This document shows positions 9,932 through 18,753 of a stretch of 64,000 nucleotides of DNA, in pieces (position 1 is the first letter of the stretch; every line of letters starts with the position of its first letter). The translations under genes were made by a program, and so were the position numbers. Below the pieces are notes generated by a model. That model was given only the letters and a program-made list of their open reading frames with translations, had not been told where the DNA came from and made no database searches. Source of the DNA: Spirilliplanes yamanashiensis (GTDB lineage Bacteria > Actinomycetota > Actinomycetes > Mycobacteriales > Micromonosporaceae); NCBI RefSeq assembly GCF_016863475.1, contig NZ_BOOY01000016.1, positions 62,001 to 126,000 of the forward strand. Reading direction: 5' to 3'.

Positions 9932-10321
9932 TCAGGACGCGGGACGCCAGCCGAGAGCCGGGCCGAGCCGGGTGGCCATGTCGGTGAGAATCTGCACGTA
10001 GTCGTCGTGGTCGAAGGTGAACGGCAGCGCGAACGCCACCTCGTCGACCTCGCGGAACGCGGCGTGGGCGTGCAGCCGCTCCGCCAGTTCGGCGGACGTG
10101 CCGACGAGGTCGGGCGAGAACAGCAGCCGCCCCGGGCCCTGCGGCGCGGCGGTGCGCGGCAGGCGCTCGGCGGCGTACGCGGCGTACCGGGCGCGCTGCG
10201 CCGCCGTCGCGCTGTCGGTGGGGATGACGACGAGGCCCTGCGAGACGCGGGCCCGCTCGCCGTCGGGATGCGCGGCGCGGAAGGCGCGGATGTGCGCGAG
10301 CTGGATCTCGGCGAAGCCGGC
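9932..10321 (-). pseudogene. C-terminal fragment of a luciferase-like (LLM-class) flavin monooxygenase
   Basis: About 129 residues of good LLM-family C-terminus, from 'AGFAEIQLAHIRAF' through 'SQGLVVIPTDSAT' and 'LLFSPDLVGTS' to 'DYVQILTDMATRLGPALGW'. Normal members run 330-350 residues; the N-terminal two thirds with the flavin-binding barrel are missing. Upstream of 10321 the same frame turns into low-complexity Arg/Gly text with no family resemblance, and coding character switches to the other strand. This is a truncated remnant, part of a rearranged block that extends to 10902. Confidence 0.75.
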
Positions 10322-10606
10322 CTGCTCCGCGCGCTGCTCGACGGGGACACCGGCCACCCCGCCGGGGACGTGCCGCTGGCCTGGCCGGTGCTGCGCGACC
10401 TGTACGGCCTGACCGCCGCCGGGCCGCCCGCCACGCCGCCGCCCCCGCCGCCGCTTGACGGGCCGCACGAGCCGGACCCGCCGTTCGCCGCGGAGCGTCG
10501 GGAACGGCGGCGGCGCGAGCGGGCCGCGGAGGACGAGGCGGAGTACGCCGTGCTCGCCCGGCCGCTGCGTGGCGGCGCCGGCCCCGCCGGCCTGCCCCTG
10601 TCGGCC
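10322..10606 (+). other. Unidentified coding-like segment between two gene fragments
   Basis: The + strand frame here reads as plausible protein: a hydrophobic/acidic start with 'LLDGDTGHPAGDVPLAWPV', a run of eight prolines, then a charged Arg/Glu-rich tail 'RRERRRRERAAEDEAEYAV'. It has no start codon of its own, runs straight into the VOC fragment in the same frame, and matches no family I recognise. It may be the C-terminal part of a deleted gene. The alternative is that it is only GC-biased noise. Confidence 0.3.
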
Positions 10607-10902
10607 GTGCCGATCGTGCCGGTGGACAGCCTGCGCCGCGCGCTGCCGTGGTACGCCGGACCGGTCGCCGGTCTCCGACAGGTGCAGCTCGACGTCGCCG
10701 CAGGCCAGCACGGCGTAGCCGGACAGCGGCCGGGCGGTGAAGCCGAGCCGTGCACGTCGCCGACCCGGCGGCCCTGCACGCCCGGCTGCGCGCCGAGGAC
10801 ATGCCGGGCCTGCGCCGGCTGGAGGTCCGGCACGGCATCGCGGTCTTCTCGCTGATCGACCCGGACGGCAACACGCTCGTGGTGCGGTGCCCGGCGGGCT
10901 GA
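10607..10902 (+). pseudogene. VOC (glyoxalase/bleomycin-resistance fold) gene broken by an internal inversion
   Basis: The + strand gives a VOC N-terminus ('VPIVPVDSLRRALPWYA', 10607-10657), then loses similarity. It resumes in a different frame at 10750 with the VOC C-terminus: 'VHVADPAALHARLR', then 'IAVFSLIDPDGNTLVV' and a stop at 10900-10902. The missing middle is present on the minus strand at about 10653-10750. Frames of the two + strand pieces differ (10607 and 10750 are not in phase) and about ten residues seem lost, so indels accompanied the inversion. No intact protein can be made. Confidence 0.7.
10653..10750 (-). other. Inverted middle exon-like piece of the VOC gene
   Basis: Read on the minus strand, this segment encodes 'RLGFTARPLSGYAVLACGD' followed by 'VELHLSETGD', the central strands of a VOC domain that are lacking between the two + strand pieces. 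Placed in reverse orientation it fills the gap almost exactly. Breakpoints are estimated from where family resemblance stops; no long inverted repeat is visible at the ends. Confidence 0.65.
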
Positions 10903-10925
10903 GCCGGGCGGGTCAGACTGGGGGC

Positions 10926-11789
10926 GTGGAGCGTGTCGTGTGCGTCGGCCTGGCGACGGTGGACCTGGTGTACCGGGTCGACCGGCTGCCCGGCGTCGAC
11001 GAGAAGGCCCAGGCCACCGCGTTCGACGTGGCCGCGGGCGGGCCCGCCGCGAACGCCGCCGTGACCGCCGCCGCGCTCGGCGCGGACGTCACGCTGATCA
11101 CCGCGATCGGCGCGCACCCGCTGGGCGCGCTGATCCGCGCGGATCTCGCCGCGTGCGGCGTCGAGGTGGCCGACGTCGCGCCGGACGCCACCGCGCCGCC
11201 GCCGGTCTCGGCCGTGACGGTCCTGGAGGGTACGGGCGAACGCACCATCGTCAGCCGCAACGCGGGCGACGTGGCGGCCGGCGTACCGGAGGGGCTGGAC
11301 CGGGCCGTCGCGGCGGCCGGGGCGGTCCTGGTCGACGGGCACCACCCGGCGCTGGCCGTCGCGGCCGCGCAGGCCGCGCACCGGGCGGGCCGCCCGGTCG
11401 TGCTCGACGCCGGGCACTGGCGGCCGGTGTTCGCCGAGCTGCTGCCGCTGGCGGACGTGGCCGCCTGCTCGGCGGCGTTCCGGCACCCCGACGGCGCCGA
11501 CCCGCTCGACCTGGGGTCGCGGCACGTCGTGGTCACCCGCGGCCCGCGCCCGGTGCTGTGGCGCTCCCGCGACGGCCGGGCCGGCGAGGTGGCCGTGCCG
11601 GTGGTCGCGGCGGCCGACACCGCCGGCGCGGGCGACGCCTTCCACGGCGCGCTGGCCGTCGCGGTCGCCCGGGACCCGGCGGTCGCCGACCTGCCGGCGG
11701 CGCTGCGCCGCGCGGTCGCCGTCGCCGCCGTCCGGGTGCAGCACGCCGGGCCGCGCGCGTGGCTGCGCCGGCTGCCCGGGGCCGGGTGA
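10926..11789 (+). CDS. PfkB/ribokinase-family carbohydrate kinase
   Basis: A sugar or nucleoside kinase of 287 residues. The N-terminal PfkB signature 'AAGGPAANAA' is near residues 36-45. The C-terminal signature 'DTAGAGDAFHGAL' starts near 231, with the catalytic Asp at about 237 in GAGD. The GTG at 10926 keeps the conserved 'VVCVGLATVDLVY' start. CAGACT, a -10-like box, lies 6 nt upstream. The gene stands alone between the rearranged block and a converging ligase gene, so the substrate cannot be inferred from context. Confidence 0.87.
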   Translation: MERVVCVGLATVDLVYRVDRLPGVDEKAQATAFDVAAGGPAANAAVTAAALGADVTLITAIGAHPLGALIRADLAACGVEVADVAPDATAPPPVSAVTVLEGTGERTIVSRNAGDVAAGVPEGLDRAVAAAGAVLVDGHHPALAVAAAQAAHRAGRPVVLDAGHWRPVFAELLPLADVAACSAAFRHPDGADPLDLGSRHVVVTRGPRPVLWRSRDGRAGEVAVPVVAAADTAGAGDAFHGALAVAVARDPAVADLPAALRRAVAVAAVRVQHAGPRAWLRRLPGAG

Positions 11790-11796
11790 CGGCGGG

Positions 11797-12912
11797 TCAG
11801 TCCGCCGTCGTGCGGGCCCGCTCGGCGAGCATCGCGCGCACGTCGCCGGTGCGGCGCAGGGCGGCCCGCTGCCGGGCGGCGCCGTCGCCGTCGCGGCGCA
11901 GCCGGTCCAGCCCCGCGCGCACGTCGTCCAGGTCGCCGGCGGCGGCCAGGGCGGGGCGCACGGCGTCGACGAACTCGTCGACCAGCTCCCACGCCGGGCG
12001 CGGCTTGCCGAGCCGCAGGTCGAGCAGGGCGTCGCCGAGGCCGTCGTGGGCGGCCCGCCAGTGGGCGGCCGCCAGCAGGTACGACGGCGGCCGGTGGGCG
12101 GGGACGCCGGCGCGCACGTCGGCGATCGCGGTGGCCACGGCCGCCCGGATCAGCGCGGCGGCGAGCACCGCGTCGTCCGCGGTGGCGCACACGTCGCCGA
12201 CCCGGACCTCGATCGTGGGGTAGCGCGCCGACAGCCGGGCGTACCAGAAGATCATCCCGTCGTCGACGAGCATGCCGGACTCCAGCAGCGCGGCGACGGC
12301 CGCGTCGTGCTCGGCGGCGGAGGCGAAGTGCGGCGCGGGGCCCATGCCGGGCCAGCGCAGCAGCTGCATCGACCGCCAGCTGGCGTGGCCGGTGTCGGCG
12401 CCCCGGTACAGCGGCGAGTTGGCGGTCAGCGCCTGCACGACGGGCAGCCGGGCGCGCAGGTGGTTGACGACCTGCACGGCCAGCTCGCGGTCGGGCACGC
12501 CGACGTGCACGTGCATGCCGCACACCGCCGGGTCGTGCGCGACGGGCCCGTACCGCTGCCGGATGGTGTCGAAGCGCGCCCCGGGCGGCGCCCCCAGGTC
12601 GGGCTCGGCGACGGGGGTGGCGCCGACGGCGACGAGCCACGCCCCGGCCGTGCGGGCGGCGTCGCGGCCGGCGCGGCGCAGCCGGGTCAGCTCGGCGCGC
12701 AGCCCGGCCAGGCCGGTGCAGACGGGCGTGACCAGCTCGAGCATGCTGCGCCGGAACTCGACGCGGCTCTGGGCGCGCACGCCGGCGGGCAGCGCCGCGG
12801 TCACCTCGGCGGCCACCGGCAGGTTGCCGCCGTCCCGGGGGTCGAGCAGCAGGAACTCCTCCTCGACGCCGAGGGTCAGCGCGGCCGGATCGGGCGGGGT
12901 CACACCCAGCAT
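11797..12912 (-). CDS. Carboxylate-amine ligase, YbdK / glutamate-cysteine ligase 2 family
   Basis: A protein of 371 residues in the GCS2 fold: 'TLGVEEEFLLLDP' near the N-terminus, then 'SRVEFRRSMLELVTP', 'CGMHVHVGVPD', 'NSPLYRGADTGHASWR' and 'TIEVRVGDVC'. The family makes gamma-glutamyl amide bonds; YbdK has weak glutamate-cysteine ligase activity, and EgtA in actinobacteria feeds ergothioneine synthesis, but no egt genes are nearby. I chose ATG 12912 because a GAGGGG element precedes it. A GTG at 12924 would add four residues. It is divergent from the diguanylate cyclase with a short shared upstream gap. Confidence 0.83.
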   Translation of the reverse strand: MLGVTPPDPAALTLGVEEEFLLLDPRDGGNLPVAAEVTAALPAGVRAQSRVEFRRSMLELVTPVCTGLAGLRAELTRLRRAGRDAARTAGAWLVAVGATPVAEPDLGAPPGARFDTIRQRYGPVAHDPAVCGMHVHVGVPDRELAVQVVNHLRARLPVVQALTANSPLYRGADTGHASWRSMQLLRWPGMGPAPHFASAAEHDAAVAALLESGMLVDDGMIFWYARLSARYPTIEVRVGDVCATADDAVLAAALIRAAVATAIADVRAGVPAHRPPSYLLAAAHWRAAHDGLGDALLDLRLGKPRPAWELVDEFVDAVRPALAAAGDLDDVRAGLDRLRRDGDGAARQRAALRRTGDVRAMLAERARTTAD

Positions 12913-12961
12913 GGTCGCACGCACCCCTCAACCCGGCCCGGCCCCGGCCGATTCACCGGAC

Positions 12962-14416
12962 ATGCCGCTTCCCCGCCCGCTGCGCTGGTACGCCGCCACG
13001 AGCCTCGCGCTCGTCGCGACGTACCTGGCGTGGCCGCAGGACTGGCGGATCGTGCCGTTCCTGCTGGTCACCGTGGGTGCCGTGCCGGCGGTGCTGGCCG
13101 CCACCCTCCGCACCCCGCGCGACGCCCCCCTGCTGTGGCGGACCCTGCTGGTCGCCCTGGTGTGCTTCAACGCCGGCAACCTCGTCTGGATCTACCACGT
13201 CTACGTGGCGGGCCGGGTCACCGGCGACGGCACCGCCGCCGACGGGCTGTTCGCGCTGGCCGGCGTGCTGCTGCTGGTCGCCGCCGTCGCCGTCGTGGTG
13301 CGCCGGGGCCGGCGCGACGTGGGCGGCATCATCGACGCGGCGGTCGTCGCGCTCGGCTTCGGCGGCGTGCTGTGGAGCACCGTGCTGCTGCCGCAGCTGG
13401 CCGAGGCGGGGGCGCCCATGACCCGCCAGCTGGCGCTGTTCGTGCACGTCTACGTGCTGCTGGCCACCCTCGGCGCGATGGCCCGCGTGGCGCTCGTCGC
13501 CGGGCGCACCGTCATCGCGCTGCACCTGTTCGTCGTCGCGCTGGCGTTCGCGGTGGGCGGGCACCTCGCGGTCACGTTCGCCACCGACCCGGTCACCGGA
13601 GTGCGCCCCGACTGGACGAACATGCTGTTCATGGCCAGCTACGCGGCGCTGGGCTGCGCGGCCCTGCACCCGTCCGCCCGGCTGATCACCCAGCCCGGCC
13701 CGGCCCCGGTCGACGACCTGTCCACCGGGCGGCTGGTCTTCCTGGGCGCCACGATCGCGCTCATCCCGCTCATCGGCGGCGGCCGGGTCGTGTTCGGGCT
13801 GCCCACCGACGGCGTCCTCATCGCCCTGGGCTCGGCCGCGGTCATCCCGCTGGTCATGATCCGCATCGCCCGCCTGTCCGGGCAGCGCCGCCGCGCCGAG
13901 CAGGCCCTGGTGCGCGCCGCCACCCACGACGCCCTGACCGGCCTGCCCAACCGCGCGGCCTGCCTGGACCGCCTCACCGCCGACCTCGCCGTGCCCGGCC
14001 CGGGGCAGCCCGCCGGCCTGGCCGTGCTGTTCTGCGACCTGGACGGGTTCAAGCCCGTCAACGACCGGCTGGGTCACGCCGCCGGCGACACGCTGCTCAC
14101 CGCCGTCGCCGGGCGCCTGCGCGCGTGCACGCGGTCCGTCGACCTGGTCGCCCGGTTCGGCGGCGACGAGTTCGTCATCGTGCTGCACGACGCCGACCCG
14201 GTCACCGCGGCCGCCGTGCTGTGCGACCGGATCCGCGACGTGGTGCTGCGCCCGTACGCGGTGGACGGCGAGCAGGTGTGCGTCGGCCTGAGCGTGGGCG
14301 TGGCGTACGCCGGGCCGGACACCACCGCCGACGAGGTGATCGGCCGCGCCGACCTGGCCATGTACGCCGCCAAGCAGTCGAAGGCGATCGGCGCGCTGAG
14401 CCTCGCCACCGCCTGA
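12962..14416 (+). CDS. Membrane-anchored diguanylate cyclase (GGDEF)
   Basis: A protein of 484 residues. About the first 300 carry eight to nine hydrophobic helices, a MASE-like membrane sensor of unassigned type. A GGDEF domain follows, starting 'THDALTGLPNRAACLDRL', with the active-site FGGDEF at residues 399-404, so cyclic-di-GMP synthesis is expected to be active. There is no EAL or HD-GYP phosphodiesterase domain. No RxxD inhibitory site stands out just before the active site. The signal sensed is unknown. ATG 12962 begins the first helix. Confidence 0.88.
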   Translation: MPLPRPLRWYAATSLALVATYLAWPQDWRIVPFLLVTVGAVPAVLAATLRTPRDAPLLWRTLLVALVCFNAGNLVWIYHVYVAGRVTGDGTAADGLFALAGVLLLVAAVAVVVRRGRRDVGGIIDAAVVALGFGGVLWSTVLLPQLAEAGAPMTRQLALFVHVYVLLATLGAMARVALVAGRTVIALHLFVVALAFAVGGHLAVTFATDPVTGVRPDWTNMLFMASYAALGCAALHPSARLITQPGPAPVDDLSTGRLVFLGATIALIPLIGGGRVVFGLPTDGVLIALGSAAVIPLVMIRIARLSGQRRRAEQALVRAATHDALTGLPNRAACLDRLTADLAVPGPGQPAGLAVLFCDLDGFKPVNDRLGHAAGDTLLTAVAGRLRACTRSVDLVARFGGDEFVIVLHDADPVTAAAVLCDRIRDVVLRPYAVDGEQVCVGLSVGVAYAGPDTTADEVIGRADLAMYAAKQSKAIGALSLATA

Positions 14417-14510
14417 ACCCGAAAAGCGACCGGCCCACTCTCCTTCACTGCTCAACCGGCCCGCCGATGGGCAGGGGCGTCACAGGCACAACCGAGGAGA
14501 GGTGGCCCCC

Positions 14511-14711
14511 GTGCGCATCGGGACCTTCAACGCCGTCGCGGCGGCAGCACCGTTCAGCGTCCAGGCGGCCGGGCAGGCGCCCGACCCCGTGGCCCGCCAG
14601 GAGCAGGTCAACGCGACCGCCGACCTGCTGCAGGCGGTCCGCCACGTCGACATGCCGGGGGTGGCCTCGGCGAAGATCTCCCGCGACGGCGGGATCGACA
14701 TCTTCCTCTGA
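14511..14711 (+). CDS. Small hypothetical protein (66 aa)
   Basis: A short frame starting GTG at 14511, preceded by GAGGAGAGG (14494-14502) at good spacing. An in-frame GTG at 14502 overlaps that ribosome site and is less likely. The product is Ala-rich, with no membrane helix or signal peptide, and ends in 'ISRDGGIDIFL'. I recognise no family. The clear ribosome-binding site supports it as a real gene. Confidence 0.55.
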   Translation: MRIGTFNAVAAAAPFSVQAAGQAPDPVARQEQVNATADLLQAVRHVDMPGVASAKISRDGGIDIFL

Positions 14712-14799
14712 TCGCTCCGGCGTCCGATCCGGGCCGGCGTCTCCGACGTCCCTGCCGACGGCGCCCCACCGCGGGGCGCCCCGGCACACGGAGCGCCCC

Positions 14800-15453
14800 A
14801 TGACGACGACCCGCAACCTGCTGCGGTGCGGCGTGGCCGCCGGCCCGCTGTTCCTCACCGCCACCCTCGCCCAGGCCGCCACCCGTGACGGGTACGACCT
14901 GGCGAAACACCCGGTCAGCCTGCTCGCCCTCGGCGCGCACGGCTGGCTGCAGGTCGCCACGTTCGTGGTGACCGGCCTGCTGTACACGGCCTGCGCCGTG
15001 GGGATGCGGCGCGCACTGCGCGGCGGCCCGGCCGGCCTCTGGGGACCGCTGCTCGTCGGCGCCCTGGGGGCCGGCCTGGTCGTCTCGGGCGTCTTCGTCA
15101 CCGACGCGGGCGCCGGCTTCCCGGCGGGCGCCCCGGCCGGCGCGCCCGAGGTGTCGTGGCACGGCGCCCTGCACGGGCTCGGCGCGGCCGTCGCCTTCGG
15201 CGGCATGAGCGTCGGCTGCCTGGTGCTGGCCCGCCGCCTGTGGCCGGTGTGGTCGGTCGCCACGGCCGCCGCCGCGCTCACCCTGTCGTTCTGGCCGGAC
15301 CCGGCCGGCGCGCCGCTGCGCCTGCTGGCCGCCTCGGCGGTGCTGTTCGCCTACGTCGCGACCGTCGCGCTGCGACTGCTGCGCGCCGGGAACCGCCCGC
15401 GCCCGGCCGGGCCCGCGCCGGTCGGGGCGGAGCGGGCGGCGACGGGGGGCTGA
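14800..15453 (+). CDS. DUF998-family integral membrane protein
   Basis: A protein of 217 residues with six predicted helices. 'DGYDLAKHPVSLLALG' and 'VFVTDAGAGFPAGAP...SWHGALHGLGA' are the family's conserved loops. A GGAG element lies about 6 nt before the ATG. Function unknown; it is a paralogue of the protein at 7879-8541. It converges on the FAD dehydrogenase gene with only a 6-nt gap. Confidence 0.8.
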   Translation: MTTTRNLLRCGVAAGPLFLTATLAQAATRDGYDLAKHPVSLLALGAHGWLQVATFVVTGLLYTACAVGMRRALRGGPAGLWGPLLVGALGAGLVVSGVFVTDAGAGFPAGAPAGAPEVSWHGALHGLGAAVAFGGMSVGCLVLARRLWPVWSVATAAAALTLSFWPDPAGAPLRLLAASAVLFAYVATVALRLLRAGNRPRPAGPAPVGAERAATGG

Positions 15454-15459
15454 GCCGGG

Positions 15460-17118
15460 TCAGGCGGTGGCCTCGGCGGCGGCGCGGCCGGCGGTGCGGC
15501 CGGAGAACAGGCAGCCGCCGAGGAACGTGCCCTCCAGCGAGTTGTAGCCGTGCATGCCGCCGCCGCCGAACCCGGCGACCTCGCCCGCCGCGTACACGCC
15601 GGGCAGCGGGGTGCCGTCGGCGCGCAGGACCCGGCCGGACAGGTCGGTGTGCAGGCCGCCGAGGGTCTTGCGGGTGAGGATGTTGAGGCGCACGGCGATC
15701 AGCGGGCCGGCCTTCGGGTCGAGCAGCCGGTGCGGCGCGGCCACCCGCACCAGCCGGTCGCCGCGGTACGCGCGGGCGCCGCGCACGGCGGCGAGCTGGG
15801 CGTCCTTGCCGAACGGGTTGGCGACCTGGCGGTCCCGGTCCTCGATCACCCGGCGCACCGCGTCGGCGTCCAGGGCCGGGCCGCCCGCCTCGGCGGCGAG
15901 GGCGTTCATGCCGGCGACCAGTTCGTCCAGGGTGGGCGCGACGACGAAGTCGGCGCCGTGGCGTTTGAACGCCTCGACCGGCCCGGGGGCGCCGGGGGCG
16001 ACGCGGCCGAGCACCTGGCGCACGCTGCGGCCGGTGAGGTCGGGGTTCTGCTCGGAGCCGCTGAGCGCGAACTCCTTCTCGATGATCTTCTGGGTGAGCA
16101 CGAACCAGCTGTAGTCGTGCCCGGTCGCCATGAGGTGCTTCAGCGTGCCGAGGGTGTCGAAGCCGGGGAACAGCGGGGCGGGCAGGCGGCGGCCGGTGGC
16201 GTCGAGCCACAGCGACGACGGGCCGGGCAGGATGCGGATGCCGTGGTTGGGCCACACCGGGTCCCAGTTCTGCAGGCCCTCGGTGTAGTGCCACATCCGG
16301 TCGGGGTTGATGACCTGGCCGCCGGCGCGCTCGGTGATGGCCAGCATGCGCCCGTCGACGTGGGCGGGGACGCCCGCGACCATCCGGCGCGGCGGCGCGC
16401 CGAGGCGCTGGGGCCAGGCCTTGCGGACGAGGTCGTGGTCGCCGCCGATGCCGCCGGAGGTGACGACGACGGCTTGGGCGGCGTACTCGAAGGTCCCGGT
16501 CTCGGCCCGCGAGCTGGACCGCCCGCGCGGCACGTCGCTGGGTTCGAGCACGGCGCCGCGCACGCCGGTGACGACGCCGCCGGTGGTGACCAGGTCGTCG
16601 ACGCGGTGCCGGAAGCCGAACCGGACGAGCCCGCGCGCGGCGGCGGCGCGGACCCGGCGCTCGAACGGCTCGACGACGCCGGGGCCGGTGCCCCAGGTGA
16701 TGTGGAAGCGGGGCACGGAGTTGCCGTGGCCGTCGGCGGGGCCGCCGCCGCGCTCGGCCCACCCGACGACGGGGAACACCCGGTGGCCCATCCCCCGCAG
16801 CCAGGCGCGCTTCTCGCCGGCGGCGAAGTGCACGTACGCCTCGGCCCAGCGGCGCGGCCAGGCGTCCTCGGGGCGGTCGAACGCGGCGCTGCCCTGCCAG
16901 TCCTGCCAGGCCAGCTCGACGGAGTCGCGGATGCCCATGCGCCGCTGCTCGGGGGTGTCCACCAGGAACAGCCCGCCGAACGACCACCACGCCTGGCCGC
17001 CGAGGCTCTGCTCGGGTTCCTGGTCGAGCAGCAGCACCGTCCGGCCCGCGTCGGCCAGCTCGGCGGTGGCCACCAGGCCCGCGAGGCCGGCGCCGACGAC
17101 GATCACATCCGCATCCAT
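15460..17118 (-). CDS. FAD-dependent dehydrogenase, 3-ketosteroid dehydrogenase/fumarate reductase-like
   Basis: A flavoprotein of 552 residues: N-terminal Rossmann 'DVIVVGAGLAGLVATAELA', a large central region with 'HITWGTGPGVVEPF', and the C-terminal FAD motif 'YAAGEVAGFGGGGMHGYNSLEG'. It matches the large 'FAD-binding dehydrogenase' group related to KstD, whose substrates are mostly unknown. ATG 17118 starts the Rossmann strand, and a TAATCT -10 box (17131-17126) sits 7 nt upstream, so the mRNA is probably leaderless. It is divergent from a PucR regulator over 86 bp, a likely regulator-target pair. Confidence 0.85.
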   Translation of the reverse strand: MDADVIVVGAGLAGLVATAELADAGRTVLLLDQEPEQSLGGQAWWSFGGLFLVDTPEQRRMGIRDSVELAWQDWQGSAAFDRPEDAWPRRWAEAYVHFAAGEKRAWLRGMGHRVFPVVGWAERGGGPADGHGNSVPRFHITWGTGPGVVEPFERRVRAAAARGLVRFGFRHRVDDLVTTGGVVTGVRGAVLEPSDVPRGRSSSRAETGTFEYAAQAVVVTSGGIGGDHDLVRKAWPQRLGAPPRRMVAGVPAHVDGRMLAITERAGGQVINPDRMWHYTEGLQNWDPVWPNHGIRILPGPSSLWLDATGRRLPAPLFPGFDTLGTLKHLMATGHDYSWFVLTQKIIEKEFALSGSEQNPDLTGRSVRQVLGRVAPGAPGPVEAFKRHGADFVVAPTLDELVAGMNALAAEAGGPALDADAVRRVIEDRDRQVANPFGKDAQLAAVRGARAYRGDRLVRVAAPHRLLDPKAGPLIAVRLNILTRKTLGGLHTDLSGRVLRADGTPLPGVYAAGEVAGFGGGGMHGYNSLEGTFLGGCLFSGRTAGRAAAEATA

Positions 17119-17204
17119 GACCATCAGATTAGGTACGATCATGCGCGTTCTCTCGTCCCGCGCGGCGGATCGCGCGCACCGATCTATCACCGGGGTGACA
17201 AAGC

Positions 17205-18326
17205 GTGGAGCCGCGGGTCGCCGAGCACCTGCGGGCGGTGGCCCCGGGGTTGCGCCGCCGGCTGCTGGCGACCGTGCGCGAGGCGATGCGCGCGCAGGGC
17301 CGCTCGCTGACCGGCGGGCAGGGCCGCGGGCTGACCCTGGGCGTGGAGACGGCGGTCGAGGCGTTCGTCGAGCAGGTCGCCGGCCCGGCCCGCGACCTGG
17401 ACCCGACCCGGGCGGTGTTCCACCGGCTCGGCCGCACGGAGTACGCGGAGGGCCACCGGGTCGACGCGCTGCGCGCGGTGCTGACGGTCGGCGGCCGCGA
17501 CGTCTGGGCGTACCTGGTGGAGCACCCGGGCCCGCTGTCGCCGGACGACCTGTACGCGCTGGCCGGGGCCCTGTTCGGCTTCATCGACACGCTCGCCGGC
17601 GCGGCGGCCGAGGGTTACCTGGACGAGCAGCGCGACGCCGCCCGGGACTGGGCGACGGTGCGCCGCCGACTGGTGACCCTGCTGGTGCAGCCGGACCCGC
17701 CGGGCGACCCCGCGCTGCAGGCGGCGGCGGACGCGGCGCGCTGGCCGCTGCCCGGCACGGTGGCGGTGCTGTCGGCGGAGGGCACGGACGCCGAGCACCT
17801 GGGCCGGGCCCTGGGCGGGGCCGCGGTCGCCACCGTCATCGGCGACGCGGTGCGCGCGGTGGTGCCGGACCCGCACCCGGCCGCGGTGGCCCGGGCGCTG
17901 GCCGGGCGGCGGGCGGCGGTGGGGCCGGCGGTGCCGCTGCGCCGGGCCCGGCTGTCGTACCGGCTGTCGGCCCGGGCGCTGGCGCTGCAGGCCGAGGGCG
18001 CGCTGCCCGGCGGCGTGCTGCACTGCGCCGACCACCTGCTGGACCTGCTGGCCGGGTGGGAGCCGGGGCTGGCCGGGCTGCTCGCCGACGCGGCGCTGGC
18101 CCCGCTGGCCGGGCTGCGGCCGGGGCCGCGCCGCACGCTGGAGCAGACGCTGCTGGCGTGGCTGCGCGCGGACGGCCAGGTGGTGCCGGCGGCCGAGGCG
18201 CTGGGCGCGCACCCGCAGACGGTCCGCTACCGGTTGCGGCGGCTGCGGGAGCTGTTCGGCGCGGCGCTGGACGACCCGGACGCCCGGCTGGCCCTGCACC
18301 TGGCGCTGCGCGGCCTCAACCGCTGA
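17205..18326 (+). CDS. PucR-type transcriptional regulator
   Basis: A protein of 373 residues. The N-terminal 150 residues look like a RsbT-type co-antagonist/sensor helical domain. The C-terminus is the PucR helix-turn-helix: 'LEQTLLAWLRADGQVVPAAEALG...QTVRYRLRRLRELFG'. The start is GTG at 17205. The divergent arrangement with the FAD dehydrogenase makes that gene its most likely target. The 3' end overlaps the converging marR gene by 11 nt. Confidence 0.82.
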   Translation: MEPRVAEHLRAVAPGLRRRLLATVREAMRAQGRSLTGGQGRGLTLGVETAVEAFVEQVAGPARDLDPTRAVFHRLGRTEYAEGHRVDALRAVLTVGGRDVWAYLVEHPGPLSPDDLYALAGALFGFIDTLAGAAAEGYLDEQRDAARDWATVRRRLVTLLVQPDPPGDPALQAAADAARWPLPGTVAVLSAEGTDAEHLGRALGGAAVATVIGDAVRAVVPDPHPAAVARALAGRRAAVGPAVPLRRARLSYRLSARALALQAEGALPGGVLHCADHLLDLLAGWEPGLAGLLADAALAPLAGLRPGPRRTLEQTLLAWLRADGQVVPAAEALGAHPQTVRYRLRRLRELFGAALDDPDARLALHLALRGLNR

Positions 18327-18726
18327 GCCTGCGCAGCATCCGGGCGAGTTCCGCCCGCTCATCGGGGTCGAGCGCGCCGAAGAACCGGTCCGCCTCGGCG
18401 CCGCGGGCCGCCCCGATGCGCTCGGCGAGCCGGGCGCCCTCCGCCGTGAGGGCCACCAGGGTGGCGCGCCGGTCGGCGGGGTCGGGCCGGCGCTCGGCGA
18501 GGCCGCGGCTCTGCAGGTCGTCGACGACCTCGGTGGCGGAGCGGGGGGCGATGCGCAGCCGCTCGGCCAGGGCGCCGGGGCGCAGCTCGCCCGCGTCGGC
18601 CAGCACCCACAGCGCCCGGGCCTGCCACGGCGTGACGCCGAGCGGGGTCAGCGCCTCGCGGGTGACGTGCCGCAGGCGGCGGGCCACGGCGCCGAACGCC
18701 TCGGCGAGACCGGCGTCGGGTTCCAC
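18316..18726 (-). CDS. MarR-family transcriptional regulator
   Basis: A winged-helix protein of 136 residues: 'LGVTPWQARALWVLADAGELRPGALAERLRIAPRSATEVVDDL' is the recognition helix region, followed by the wing 'RRPDPADRRATLVALTAEG'. It starts with GTG at 18726. It is divergent from an ABC exporter, and a near-perfect 21-bp palindrome lies in the shared 67-bp gap, so it likely represses the exporter and itself and is relieved by a small ligand, as is usual in the family. Confidence 0.88.
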   Translation of the reverse strand: MEPDAGLAEAFGAVARRLRHVTREALTPLGVTPWQARALWVLADAGELRPGALAERLRIAPRSATEVVDDLQSRGLAERRPDPADRRATLVALTAEGARLAERIGAARGAEADRFFGALDPDERAELARMLRRLSG

Positions 18727-18753
18727 CGGAATACCGTACCAAGAAGCGCTGTT

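Noticed and set aside
10322-10606. Novel proline-rich protein gene
   Set aside because: No start codon or ribosome site, bounded by two gene fragments, and only one frame's worth of weak coding character; kept as an unidentified segment rather than a gene.
12046-15453. 1,100-codon + strand frame spanning the ligase, cyclase, small gene and DUF998 regions
   Set aside because: Only its 3' end, in phase with the DUF998 protein, has real protein character; the rest is a GC-bias artefact overlapping well-supported genes.
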